Shown here: positions 6,645 to 12,102 of the stretch, piece by piece
Numbering within the stretch: position 1 is the first letter of the stretch
Layout of the letters: each line of letters starts with the position of its first letter
NCBI GenBank assembly: GCA_003221595.1
Contig: QHSM01000058.1
Span: 1-12,102, forward strand
DNA: 12,102 bases
Source of the DNA: Candidatus Rokuibacteriota bacterium
GTDB lineage: Bacteria; Methylomirabilota; Methylomirabilia; Rokubacteriales; CSP1-6
Direction: 5' to 3'
Notes under the pieces: generated by a model
Seen by the model: the letters and a program-made list of their open reading frames with translations, nothing else
What the model was told of the DNA's origin: nothing
The model's database searches: none
Program-made: the position numbers and the translations under genes

Positions 6645-7409
6645 CTATGCGGCCGAGTGGCCGCCGTCGAGGAAGAGCGTCTGGCCTGTCATGAAGTCCG
6701 AGCTGGCCGACGCGAGATAGACCGCCAGCGGACCGATCTCCTCGGGCCGTCCGATCCGGCGCGCCGGGATGTCGCGCGTCAGCCGCTCGTTGATCCGGGG
6801 ATCCGCAAAGGCCTCGTGGGTCATGTCGGTCGCGAACCAGCCCGGCGCGATCGCGTTCACCTGGACGTTGTGGCGCGCCCATTCGACGCCGAGCGAGCGC
6901 GTGAGCGCGATGATGCCGCCCTTCGTCGCGCCGTAGACCGTGTAGCCCGGCAATCCGACCTGACCGAGGACCGAGGCGACGTTGATCACCTTGCCGGATC
7001 TCTGGCCGATCAGGTGCGGCGCTGACGCACGACAGCCGTTGAAGACGCCGGTCAGGTTCACGTCGAGCATGAACCGCCAGTCCTCGGGGGTCAGCTCGGC
7101 CAGCGGGGCGACCTTCGCCACGCCCGAGTTATTCACGACGATGTCAAGCCGGCCGAGCTCGCGGATCGCGCGCCGGACCAGGGTGTCCACCTCGGCGTAG
7201 CTCGAGACGTCGGTGGGGACCACGACGGCCCGGCGCCCCGCCCGGGTCGCAAGCTGGGCCGTCTCCTCGAGCGCCGCCTTCGAGCGGGCGGCCAGGGCGA
7301 CGTCGGCGCCCGCCTCGGCCAGCGCCACGGCGATGGCGCGGCCGAGGCCGCGGCTGGCGCCGGTGACCACGGCGACTTTGCCGGCGAGCGCGCCGGCCGC
7401 GGCGTTCAG
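6645..7409 (-). CDS. Short-chain dehydrogenase/reductase (SDR), probable CTG start
   Basis: A 254-residue classical SDR. It has T-G-A-S-R-G-L-G (residues 16-23, cofactor loop), N-N-S-G (93-96, a variant of N-N-A-G), catalytic Ser146, Tyr159 and Lys163 (Y-x-x-x-K), I-A-P-G-W at 187-191 and a final D-G-G. FabG, gluconate 5-dehydrogenase and glucose dehydrogenase relatives share this layout; the substrate is unknown, though its place after an acyl-CoA synthetase makes a 3-oxoacyl or hydroxyacyl substrate plausible. There is no ATG, GTG or TTG between the cofactor motif and the 3' end of the upstream ligase. The best start is CTG at 7409, overlapping the ligase stop as CTGA and preceded eight bases earlier by GAGGAG. 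The protein would be translationally coupled to the ligase. The next in-frame GTG downstream lies inside the nucleotide-binding strand and would destroy it. Confidence 0.88.
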   Translation of the reverse strand: MNAAAGALAGKVAVVTGASRGLGRAIAVALAEAGADVALAARSKAALEETAQLATRAGRRAVVVPTDVSSYAEVDTLVRRAIRELGRLDIVVNNSGVAKVAPLAELTPEDWRFMLDVNLTGVFNGCRASAPHLIGQRSGKVINVASVLGQVGLPGYTVYGATKGGIIALTRSLGVEWARHNVQVNAIAPGWFATDMTHEAFADPRINERLTRDIPARRIGRPEEIGPLAVYLASASSDFMTGQTLFLDGGHSAA

Positions 7410-9202
7410 CGGTAGAGCTCCTCGATCGCGTCCTGATACTTCTGCGAGACCACTTTGCGCTTCACCTTGAGCGTCGGCGTCAGCTCGCCGCCGTCCAGCG
7501 TGAAGTCGGTGGGCAGCACCGTGAAGCGCTTGATCCGGGCGTACGACTGCAGCTGCGTGTTCTTCTCCTCCACCGTGCGCCCGACCCGCTCGACGACCTT
7601 CGGGTGCTTGACGATGGCCGCCGCCTCGCTGGTGAGGATCCCCTGCTCGCGCGCGAACTTCGACAGCTCGTCGGAGTTCACGGTGATGAGCGCCACCGGA
7701 TACGGCCGGCGATCGCCGTAGATCATCACCTGGCTGATGAACGGATCGGCCTTCAGGAGGTTCTCGATGTTCTGGGGCGCGATGTTCATGCCGCCGGCGG
7801 TCACGATGAGGTCTTTCTTTCGGTCGGTGATGAAGAGAAAGCCGTCCCCGTCGAGCGTCCCGACGTCCCCGGTGTGGAACCATCCGTCGGCGTCGAAGAC
7901 CTCCTGCGTCGCCTCGGGCTGCTTGAAGTAGCCGAGCGTCGCGATATTCGGCCCGCGCGCCAGGATCTCGCCGTCGGCGGCGATCTGCAGCTGCACTCCG
8001 GGCAGCGTCTGACCAACGGAGCCGAACTTGAAGCGGTCCGGCCGGTTGAACGTGAGGACCGGGCAGGTCTCGGTCAGCCCGTAGCCCTCGAGGAGAAGAA
8101 TGCCCGCGGCATGGAAGAACTCGGCGATGTCGCGCGAGAGCGGGGCGCCGCCGGACACGGCCCACTGGAGCCGTCCGCCGAGGGCCGCGTGGAGCTTCGA
8201 GAAGACGAGCTTGTGGGCGATCTTGCGCTTGACCTCGAGCGGGGTGGGCACGGGCTGGCCGCGCTGCTGATGGCGGCTCACGTCCCGTCCCACCGACACG
8301 GCCCAGTTGAAGATCTTCTTCTTGACGGGCGAGCCCGCCTCGACCCCGGCGAGGATCTTGCCGTAGACCTTCTCGAAGACGCGCGGCACGCTGCAGATGA
8401 AGTGGGGCCGCGTCTCTCTCAGATTCTCGCCGACCTTGTCCAGGTTCTCCGCGAACGCCGTCGTGAGCCCGTGCGCGACGCCGAGGAACGACTCGAGCCG
8501 CGCGAAGGAATGGGCGAGCGGGAGGAACAGCAGATGGACCCATCCCTCCTCGACGGGAGTCGCCTGCTTCGAGGCGCTCACGGCGGCGACGTGATTGCCG
8601 TGCGTCTGCATGACGCCCTTCGGCGGCCCAGTGGTGCCGGACGTGTACACGATCGTCGCGAGGTCGGTCGGGCGCGTCGAGGCCACGCGCTCGGCGAGCG
8701 TGCTCCGGTGCGCGTCGGCGCTCTCGCGTCCCAGCCTCCGGAGCATCTCCCACGTCATGACCGTCTTGGGAGGGTGCGGCGCGTCGTAGCCGCTGATGAC
8801 GACGATGTGCTCGAGGTTCGGCGTCTTCTCCCGCGCCTGGAGCACCTTTGCGAGCTGCGCCGGGTCCTCGACGATAATGGTTCTCGCCCCTGAATCGTTC
8901 ACGATGTAGGCGATCAGATCGGGCGGGTAGCTCGGGTAGACCGGGACCGTCACGCCGCCGGCGCTGAAGATCGCAAAGTCGGCCTGGACCCATTCGGCCC
9001 GGCTCCCCGACAGAAGCGCGACCGCGTCGCCTTTACCCCGACCGAGCGCCAGGAGGCCGAGCGCCACCTCGCGCACCGTCTCGCCGACCTCGCGCCACGT
9101 GGTCGTGTTCCAGGCTGTGCCCTGTTTGAACTGGTGCGCGGGACGGTCGGCGCTTCGCTCGACCCGTTCCCAGAAGATCCGTGCTAGGGTGTCGGCTGCC
9201 AT
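7406..9202 (-). CDS. Long-chain acyl-CoA synthetase (AMP-binding, FadD15/FAA1-like)
   Basis: A 598-residue adenylate-forming enzyme that activates fatty acids: acid + ATP + CoA gives acyl-CoA + AMP + PPi, in the cytosol or at the membrane. Core motifs are all present: Y-T-S-G-T-T-G-P-P-K-G (186-196, phosphate loop), Y-G-L-T-E-T (374-379), W-F-H-T-G-D (441-446), D-R-K-K-D-L (460-465) and a C-terminal P-T-L-K-V-K-R (576-582) carrying the adenylation lysine. The insert after the phosphate loop (about 255-345) and the total length are typical of the FAA1/FadD15 long-chain group rather than E. coli FadD. The ATG has a strong AGGAGG (9214-9209) six bases upstream. It is divergent from the phasin gene, sharing a 176-base control region, and leads a two-gene unit with the SDR. 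It could feed acyl-CoA to the adjacent PHA enzymes; chain-length preference is unknown. Confidence 0.93.
   Translation of the reverse strand: MAADTLARIFWERVERSADRPAHQFKQGTAWNTTTWREVGETVREVALGLLALGRGKGDAVALLSGSRAEWVQADFAIFSAGGVTVPVYPSYPPDLIAYIVNDSGARTIIVEDPAQLAKVLQAREKTPNLEHIVVISGYDAPHPPKTVMTWEMLRRLGRESADAHRSTLAERVASTRPTDLATIVYTSGTTGPPKGVMQTHGNHVAAVSASKQATPVEEGWVHLLFLPLAHSFARLESFLGVAHGLTTAFAENLDKVGENLRETRPHFICSVPRVFEKVYGKILAGVEAGSPVKKKIFNWAVSVGRDVSRHQQRGQPVPTPLEVKRKIAHKLVFSKLHAALGGRLQWAVSGGAPLSRDIAEFFHAAGILLLEGYGLTETCPVLTFNRPDRFKFGSVGQTLPGVQLQIAADGEILARGPNIATLGYFKQPEATQEVFDADGWFHTGDVGTLDGDGFLFITDRKKDLIVTAGGMNIAPQNIENLLKADPFISQVMIYGDRRPYPVALITVNSDELSKFAREQGILTSEAAAIVKHPKVVERVGRTVEEKNTQLQSYARIKRFTVLPTDFTLDGGELTPTLKVKRKVVSQKYQDAIEELYR
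7418..7423 (-). promoter_or_regulatory. Shine-Dalgarno deciding the SDR start
   Basis: GAGGAG on the minus strand, eight bases before the proposed CTG start of the SDR gene. It lies within the last codons of the ligase (Glu-Glu), so it could also be chance codon use. Confidence 0.5.
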
Positions 9203-9283
9203 GCCGATCCTCCTGGTAAGCCAGTAATCTCAAAGGGATAAGCGACGGTAGCACACCGCGTATAGCGCGTTGCGTGAAATTGG

Positions 9284-9312
9284 TTGAATTGGATAACGCG
9301 GCGCGTTATCCT
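9284..9312 (+). promoter_or_regulatory. Candidate phasin promoter
   Basis: TTGAAT (9284-9289; 4 of 6 to TTGACA), a 17-base spacer and TATCCT (9307-9312; 4 of 6 to TATAAT). An overlapping alternative is TTGCGT (9270-9275), 16 bases, GATAAC (9292-9297). Either would give a 5' leader of roughly 60-75 bases before the phasin ATG. Confidence 0.5.
9291..9311. promoter_or_regulatory. Perfect 21-bp palindrome, candidate operator
   Basis: The left arm GGATAACGCG (9291-9300), a single central G, then the right arm CGCGTTATCC (9302-9311), an exact reverse complement. It fills the space between the candidate -35 and -10 boxes of the phasin gene and overlaps the -10, the classical site for a repressor dimer. 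The obvious candidate regulator is PhaR, encoded convergently next to the phasin, but the site does not match the CTGC-N3/4-GCAG type described for Paracoccus PhaR, so another regulator is possible. Confidence 0.65.
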
Positions 9313-9314
9313 GG

Positions 9315-9327
9315 GCTCGATTCGAGC
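9315..9327. repeat. Second perfect palindrome (13 bp) by the phasin transcription start
   Basis: GCTCGA, a central T, then TCGAGC. It begins three bases after the 21-bp palindrome, about where transcription would begin from the TATCCT box. It could be an auxiliary operator or a chance GC-rich repeat. Confidence 0.4.
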
Positions 9328-9366
9328 AAGAGCGACGCAATGCAGGACAGGACGAGAACGAATAGC

Positions 9367-9372
9367 AGGAGG
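9367..9372 (+). promoter_or_regulatory. Shine-Dalgarno deciding the phasin start
   Basis: AGGAGG with a six-base spacer to the ATG at 9379. The frame is open back to an ATG at 9274, but that codon lies upstream of the candidate promoter boxes and lacks any ribosome site. Confidence 0.8.
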
Positions 9373-9378
9373 ACAGGC

Positions 9379-9732
9379 ATGGACGATCAGAAGACGGCCC
9401 GAGCGCTACTGGGTCAGCTCAGCGGCAAGGCGGTCGAGACGGCAACGGTGTGGGCGGACGCCAATCAGCGGGTGCTGCGGGAGCTCGTGGACTTTTCCGC
9501 GGCGACGGCGAAGGAAGGCGTGACGCTCTACGCCGAGCTCCAGCAGAGCGCGCTCGAGGCCCTGCGCGTGGACAGCGTCGAGAAGGCGTTCAAGCTCCTC
9601 GAGGGGCACGCGCAGACCTTCGCCCGCTCGGCGGAGCGGATCCAGACGTCGGCGGAGCAGGCCGGCAAGAGCATCCAGGAGACGTGCACGGCGGTCGTCG
9701 CGAAGCTGAAGGACGTCGGCGCGCAGGGCTAG
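9379..9732 (+). CDS. phaP: Phasin family protein (PHA granule-associated)
   Basis: A 117-residue, almost wholly helical amphipathic protein without cysteine-rich or catalytic motifs. The central stretch, with W-A-D-A-N-Q-R-V-L-R-E-L-V-D-F-S (residues 25-40) and L-Y-A-E-L-Q-Q-S-A-L-E-A-L (50-62), is the heptad-like pattern of the Phasin_2 family. Phasins coat polyhydroxyalkanoate granules and control their number and size. The start at the ATG preceded by AGGAGG gives the usual phasin length. The gene lies between a divergent acyl-CoA synthetase and a convergent phaR (3-base gap between stops), so no intrinsic terminator fits between the two genes. Its promoter carries a strong palindrome, as expected for a gene repressed until granules form. 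The name phaP is by family and context; general phasin-like proteins with other roles exist. Confidence 0.85.
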   Translation: MDDQKTARALLGQLSGKAVETATVWADANQRVLRELVDFSAATAKEGVTLYAELQQSALEALRVDSVEKAFKLLEGHAQTFARSAERIQTSAEQAGKSIQETCTAVVAKLKDVGAQG

Positions 9733-9735
9733 CGT

Positions 9736-10233
9736 CTACTTCGGCTGATTTTTCCGCTTCTCGAGCCGCTCCTCGAGGGAGCGCAGGCGCTCTCGCAGCG
9801 CCGACACTTCCTCGCGGAGCCGCTCCGCATCGGGCTCGGCGCCGTCCCGCTTCGGCTCGGCGCGCGGCGCGCTCATCCCCCACCCGGCCCGCGCGGCCCA
9901 GTCCTGGAAGATGCGCTCCACCTCCCGCTGGCTCGACACGATCCCCTCGAGGCTCGATTTCATCGACCGCTGGACGAAGTCTTGCCAGGCTTCGCCGTGC
10001 TTGATGAGCTGATGGAGGAACGCCGTGGGCAGAGCGGCGCGGTGGTTGCGCTCGTTCTCGAGGATGATCTGGGCCAGGGTCACCGAGGTCAGATCCTCAC
10101 CTGAGGCGGCGTCGACCACGGCGATCTCGCGGCCGGTCCGGATCATCTCCTCGATCTCCTCGAGCGTGACGTACCGGCTCTCCTGCGTGTCGTAGAGCTT
10201 TCGGTTGGAGTATCGCTTGATGACGTACGCCAT
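9736..10233 (-). CDS. phaR: Polyhydroxyalkanoate synthesis repressor PhaR
   Basis: A 165-residue regulator. The N-terminal PHB/PHA accumulation DNA-binding domain is clear: residues 7-24 hold R-Y-S-N-R-K-L-Y-D-T, then S-R-Y-V-T-L, and the domain runs to about residue 60. It is followed by a PHB_acc-like segment (about 66-105), a charged Pro/Ala/Arg linker (about 118-135) and a C-terminal coiled coil (136-161) rich in Arg, Glu and Leu that probably drives oligomerisation. In known systems PhaR represses phasin and sometimes its own gene, binds nascent PHA granules and is thereby released from DNA. The ATG has GAGGAG (10243-10238) four bases upstream, somewhat close. It is divergent from the PhaB-like gene (119-base gap) and convergent with the phasin gene, the arrangement expected for local control. 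Confidence 0.95.
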   Translation of the reverse strand: MAYVIKRYSNRKLYDTQESRYVTLEEIEEMIRTGREIAVVDAASGEDLTSVTLAQIILENERNHRAALPTAFLHQLIKHGEAWQDFVQRSMKSSLEGIVSSQREVERIFQDWAARAGWGMSAPRAEPKRDGAEPDAERLREEVSALRERLRSLEERLEKRKNQPK

Positions 10234-10336
10234 GACGCTCCTCTGCGGGCCGGCCCCCGACGGCCACTATGAATCGCGTAACACTCCGCGTCAAGAGCCC
10301 CGCCGGACGCGGCGTGCTAGACTGGCCGCCCACGCC

Positions 10337-10344
10337 GGGGGAGG
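10337..10344 (+). promoter_or_regulatory. Shine-Dalgarno deciding the PhaB-like start
   Basis: GGGGGAGG with an eight-base spacer to the ATG at 10353. This favours the shorter protein over an in-frame ATG at 10269, which would add 28 residues before the conserved N-terminus. Confidence 0.8.
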
Positions 10345-10352
10345 TTTCGCGT

Positions 10353-11096
10353 ATGAAGCTCAAAGGGCGTACGGCGCTCGTGACCGGGGGCTCGCGTGGG
10401 ATCGGACGCGCGATCGCGCTGGCGCTCGCCGAGGAGGGCGCCGACGTCGCGGTGAACTTCCTGTCGAGCGAGCGCGCCGCGAAGGAGGTGGCCGAGCAGA
10501 TCCGGAAGATGGGCCGCCAGTCGCGCCTGGCTCAGGCCGACGTCGGCGACTACCCCGATACCTTCCGCATGGCGCAGGACCTCCTCAAGGAGTTCGGGCA
10601 CCTCGACATTCTCGTCAACAACGCCGGAATCAACTCGGACAAGACTTTCGTCAAGATGGACCACGCGTCCTGGCGCAAGGTGCTGGCGATCAACCTGGAC
10701 GGCGTCTTCAATTGCACGAAGGTATTCATCGACCAGATGATCAACCAGAACTACGGCCGGGTGGTCAACATCACCTCAGTCATCGGACAGATCGGCAACT
10801 TCGGCCAGGCCAACTACGCGGCCTCGAAGGCCGGCGTGGCCGCGTTCACCAAATCGCTGGCCAAGGAGCTCGCCGGCAAGGGCGTCACCGTCAACGCGGT
10901 GGCGCCGGGTTTCATCGAGACGGAGATGGTCTCGGGGATTCCCGAGAAGGTTCGCGACAAGCTCCTGGGCCAGATTCCGCTGAAGCGCTTCGGAACGGCT
11001 GAGGAAGTCGCGCGCGCGGTCGTCTACATCGTGTCGTCGGACGGCGACTACATCACCGGTGCGGAGCTCTCGATCAACGGCGGACTGCTGATGTGA
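10353..11096 (+). CDS. phaB: Acetoacetyl-CoA / 3-oxoacyl reductase (PhaB/FabG-like SDR)
   Basis: A 247-residue classical SDR. Cofactor loop T-G-G-S-R-G-I-G (11-18), N-N-A-G (89-92), Asn114, catalytic Ser142, Tyr155 and Lys159, and the C-terminal I-N-G-G-L-L-M, close to the L-N-G-G-L ending of Cupriavidus PhaB. PhaB reduces acetoacetyl-CoA to (R)-3-hydroxybutyryl-CoA with NADPH; FabG does the same on ACP substrates. The segment D-I-L-V-N-N-A-G-I, then F-x-K-M and the phaR/phaJ/phaE surroundings favour a PHA role, though FabG activity cannot be excluded. The start is set by a strong Shine-Dalgarno; TAGACT at 10318-10323 is a possible -10. The gene is divergent from phaR, and its last 23 bases overlap the 3' end of the convergent phaJ-like gene. 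Confidence 0.88.
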   Translation: MKLKGRTALVTGGSRGIGRAIALALAEEGADVAVNFLSSERAAKEVAEQIRKMGRQSRLAQADVGDYPDTFRMAQDLLKEFGHLDILVNNAGINSDKTFVKMDHASWRKVLAINLDGVFNCTKVFIDQMINQNYGRVVNITSVIGQIGNFGQANYAASKAGVAAFTKSLAKELAGKGVTVNAVAPGFIETEMVSGIPEKVRDKLLGQIPLKRFGTAEEVARAVVYIVSSDGDYITGAELSINGGLLM

Positions 11097-11607
11097 CGAG
11101 CGCCGCCCAGAGGCGCGCCGCCTGGGCGGCCATGGCCCACGGCCCGAGCGCCAGCGCCGCCGGCCGCGGCCGCTCCTCGTAGACGACGCGCGCCCTGGAC
11201 GGCATCACCCACGCCTCTCCCGAGAGGACTTCCTCGCCGCGCTGATTCACGCACACGGTCTGCAGTCGCGCGCGATTGCGCTCGGTCAGCACCTCGAGCA
11301 CGTCCACCCGCGCGGTGATCGTGTCGCCCGCCCGCACCGGCTTCACGAACTTGAGGCTCTGCGACAGGTACACCGCTCCCGGCCCCGGGAGCCGCGTGCC
11401 GATGACCGCCGAGATCAGCCCCGCCGTGAAGATGCCGGGCGCGATCGGTGACTTGAAGGGCGTCGTCGCCGCGTAGTCGGCGTCGCTGTGGACGGGATTG
11501 AGGTCGCCCACCGCGTCGATGAAGCTCGCGATGTCGTCCTCCTCCACCACGCGCATCATCTCGGCGCGGTCGCCCGGTTGAAGCTCGGCGATCGTCTTGC
11601 CGATCAT
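11074..11607 (-). CDS. phaJ: MaoC-family (R)-specific enoyl-CoA hydratase, PhaJ-like, with C-terminal extension
   Basis: A 177-residue single hot-dog protein. The hydratase 2 motif is intact: G-D-L-N-P-V-H-S-D (residues 34-42) with Asp35 and His40, the D-x4-H dyad of PhaJ, then I-A-P-G-I-F (55-60). PhaJ hydrates trans-2-enoyl-CoA to (R)-3-hydroxyacyl-CoA, drawing beta-oxidation intermediates into PHA. The hot-dog core ends near residue 136, the length of a whole PhaJ. About 40 residues follow, with R-P-R-P and then an Ala/Trp-rich amphipathic stretch (150-172, containing G-P-W-A-M-A-A-Q-A-A-R-L-W). Its role is unknown; membrane or granule binding is a guess. The ATG overlaps the stop of the upstream PhaE-like gene as ATGA, so translation is probably coupled. 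The 3' end overlaps phaB on the other strand. Acyl chain-length range cannot be read. Confidence 0.88.
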   Translation of the reverse strand: MIGKTIAELQPGDRAEMMRVVEEDDIASFIDAVGDLNPVHSDADYAATTPFKSPIAPGIFTAGLISAVIGTRLPGPGAVYLSQSLKFVKPVRAGDTITARVDVLEVLTERNRARLQTVCVNQRGEEVLSGEAWVMPSRARVVYEERPRPAALALGPWAMAAQAARLWAALVTSAVRR

Positions 11608-12102
11608 CGCGGCCCCTGGTCACCCAGGCGTCGAAGCGCCGCGGTGATGGTGTCCTCGAGCCGCTCGATCCGCTCCTCCAGCTCGACGATCTGCTTGGCC
11701 ACCGCGGTCACCTGGCTCCGCGAGGGCAGATTCAGCGCCTGGAGCGCCTGCTCGACCTGCTGGTCGACGGCCTTCTTCATCGGGCCCTGCGCCACGAGAA
11801 ACTGGTCGAGGGACTGCCCCATCAGCTTCGCGAACTGCTCGGTGCCCATCGTCTGGCCGAGCACCTTCGACCAGGCCTCGATCCACTGATCGAGGAACTG
11901 CTTCCATTGGGTCAGGAGCTCGGGCGTGGCCGGCGTCTGCGCGAAGAGCTTCGCCCATGTCTGCACGCCCTGATCGAGCACGGGTCGCCAGAAGGCCGTC
12001 GGGTCGGGCGGCGCGGCGGGTGCCGGCGGCGTGACGAGGCGGGCCCAGGCCTGCGCGCCTTCCTCGAACTGCTTCCGCCACTGCTCGAACAGCTGGTTCG
12101 GC
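11604..12102 (-). CDS. phaE: PhaE-like subunit of class III PHA synthase, 3' part (5' end outside window)
   Basis: The minus-strand frame is open from the right edge to the stop, 165 visible residues. A GTG at 11981 is not needed as a start because the coding pattern continues through it. Visible: three similar helical segments with Trp at like positions (about 3-25, 34-57 and 61-86), a Pro/Ala linker (25-34), L-N-L-P-S-R (123-128) and a C-terminal coiled coil (133-158). The L-x-L-P-S-R-x-x-V step before a Leu/Glu/Arg-rich coil is the signature of PhaE, which pairs with PhaC to form the class III synthase and activates it. PhaE and phasins share this helical, low-motif look, so a phasin-like accessory protein is the alternative. 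Its stop overlaps the phaJ-like ATG (ATGA). No phaC is in the window; it would be expected near, beyond the right edge. Confidence 0.75.
   Translation of the reverse strand, partial: PNQLFEQWRKQFEEGAQAWARLVTPPAPAAPPDPTAFWRPVLDQGVQTWAKLFAQTPATPELLTQWKQFLDQWIEAWSKVLGQTMGTEQFAKLMGQSLDQFLVAQGPMKKAVDQQVEQALQALNLPSRSQVTAVAKQIVELEERIERLEDTITAALRRLGDQGPR

Larger units (their letters stand above)
9203..9378. promoter_or_regulatory. Divergent control region between acyl-CoA synthetase and phasin genes
   Basis: This is the longest gene-free stretch. It is markedly more AT-rich around 9270-9310 than its surroundings. It holds a phasin promoter, two palindromes and Shine-Dalgarno sites for both genes. 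For the minus-strand synthetase I found only weak -10 candidates (for example TATACG at 9264-9259), with no convincing -35. Confidence 0.7.

Noticed and set aside
7410..8993. An N-terminal extension of the SDR gene running through the acyl-CoA synthetase
   Set aside because: The upstream part is an out-of-frame shadow of the synthetase with no domain content; only the part from 7409 down is a real SDR.
9274..9378. An earlier ATG for the phasin
   Set aside because: It lies upstream of the candidate promoter, has no ribosome site, and would translate through both palindromes.
10308..10315. A copy of the palindrome core (ACGCGGCG) before the phaB-like gene
   Set aside because: Only eight GC-rich bases match and there is no inverted repeat, so chance explains it.

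Overview
The window is GC-rich, gene-dense bacterial chromosome. By eye it is near 70% G+C, with no gene-free stretch over 300 bases; the longest gap is 176 bases at 9203-9378. I see no rRNA, tRNA, CRISPR array, insertion sequence or phage gene. The gene set (type I QueF, a diverged YchF-like GTPase, a class III-type PHA synthase subunit, PhaR, a phasin and many acyl-CoA enzymes) and the composition would fit an uncultured GC-rich lineage such as Rokubacteria/Methylomirabilota or a deltaproteobacterial relative. This assignment rests on recognition only and is weak.

Layout. (1) 2-1464, plus strand: the 3' part of a MaoC/hot-dog hydratase-like gene, translationally coupled (ATGA overlap) to a uroporphyrinogen decarboxylase-family protein. 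(2) 1468-2547, minus: a YchF/OLA1-type GTPase with a DUF933/TGS C-terminus, divergent from (3) 2607-3854, plus: an EamA/DMT transporter and queF. (4) 3875-6609, minus: a run transcribed as zinc alcohol dehydrogenase, SAM methyltransferase and a second EamA transporter. (5) 6645-9202, minus: a long-chain acyl-CoA synthetase and a short-chain dehydrogenase whose start seems to be CTG. (6) 9284-12102: a polyhydroxyalkanoate (PHA) region with a phasin (plus), phaR (minus), phaB-like reductase (plus), phaJ-like hydratase (minus) and the 3' part of a phaE-like synthase subunit (minus, running off the window).

How the genes may work together. The right third forms a coherent PHA module. The acyl-CoA synthetase could activate fatty acids. 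PhaJ would give (R)-3-hydroxyacyl-CoA from enoyl-CoA, and PhaB would give it from 3-ketoacyl-CoA. PhaE would partner a PhaC synthase, not present here and expected beyond the right edge. The phasin coats granules and PhaR regulates. The phasin promoter carries a perfect 21-bp palindrome between its -35 and -10 boxes, a good operator candidate, with a second 13-bp palindrome just after it.

Two initiation styles stand out. The PHA genes and the acyl-CoA synthetase have strong Shine-Dalgarno sequences. queF, the YchF-like gene and the alcohol dehydrogenase have none; each has a -10-like hexamer ending exactly six bases before its ATG, the geometry expected for leaderless mRNAs. Convergent neighbours are packed very tightly: gaps of 3, 20 and 3 bases, and one 23-base overlap.
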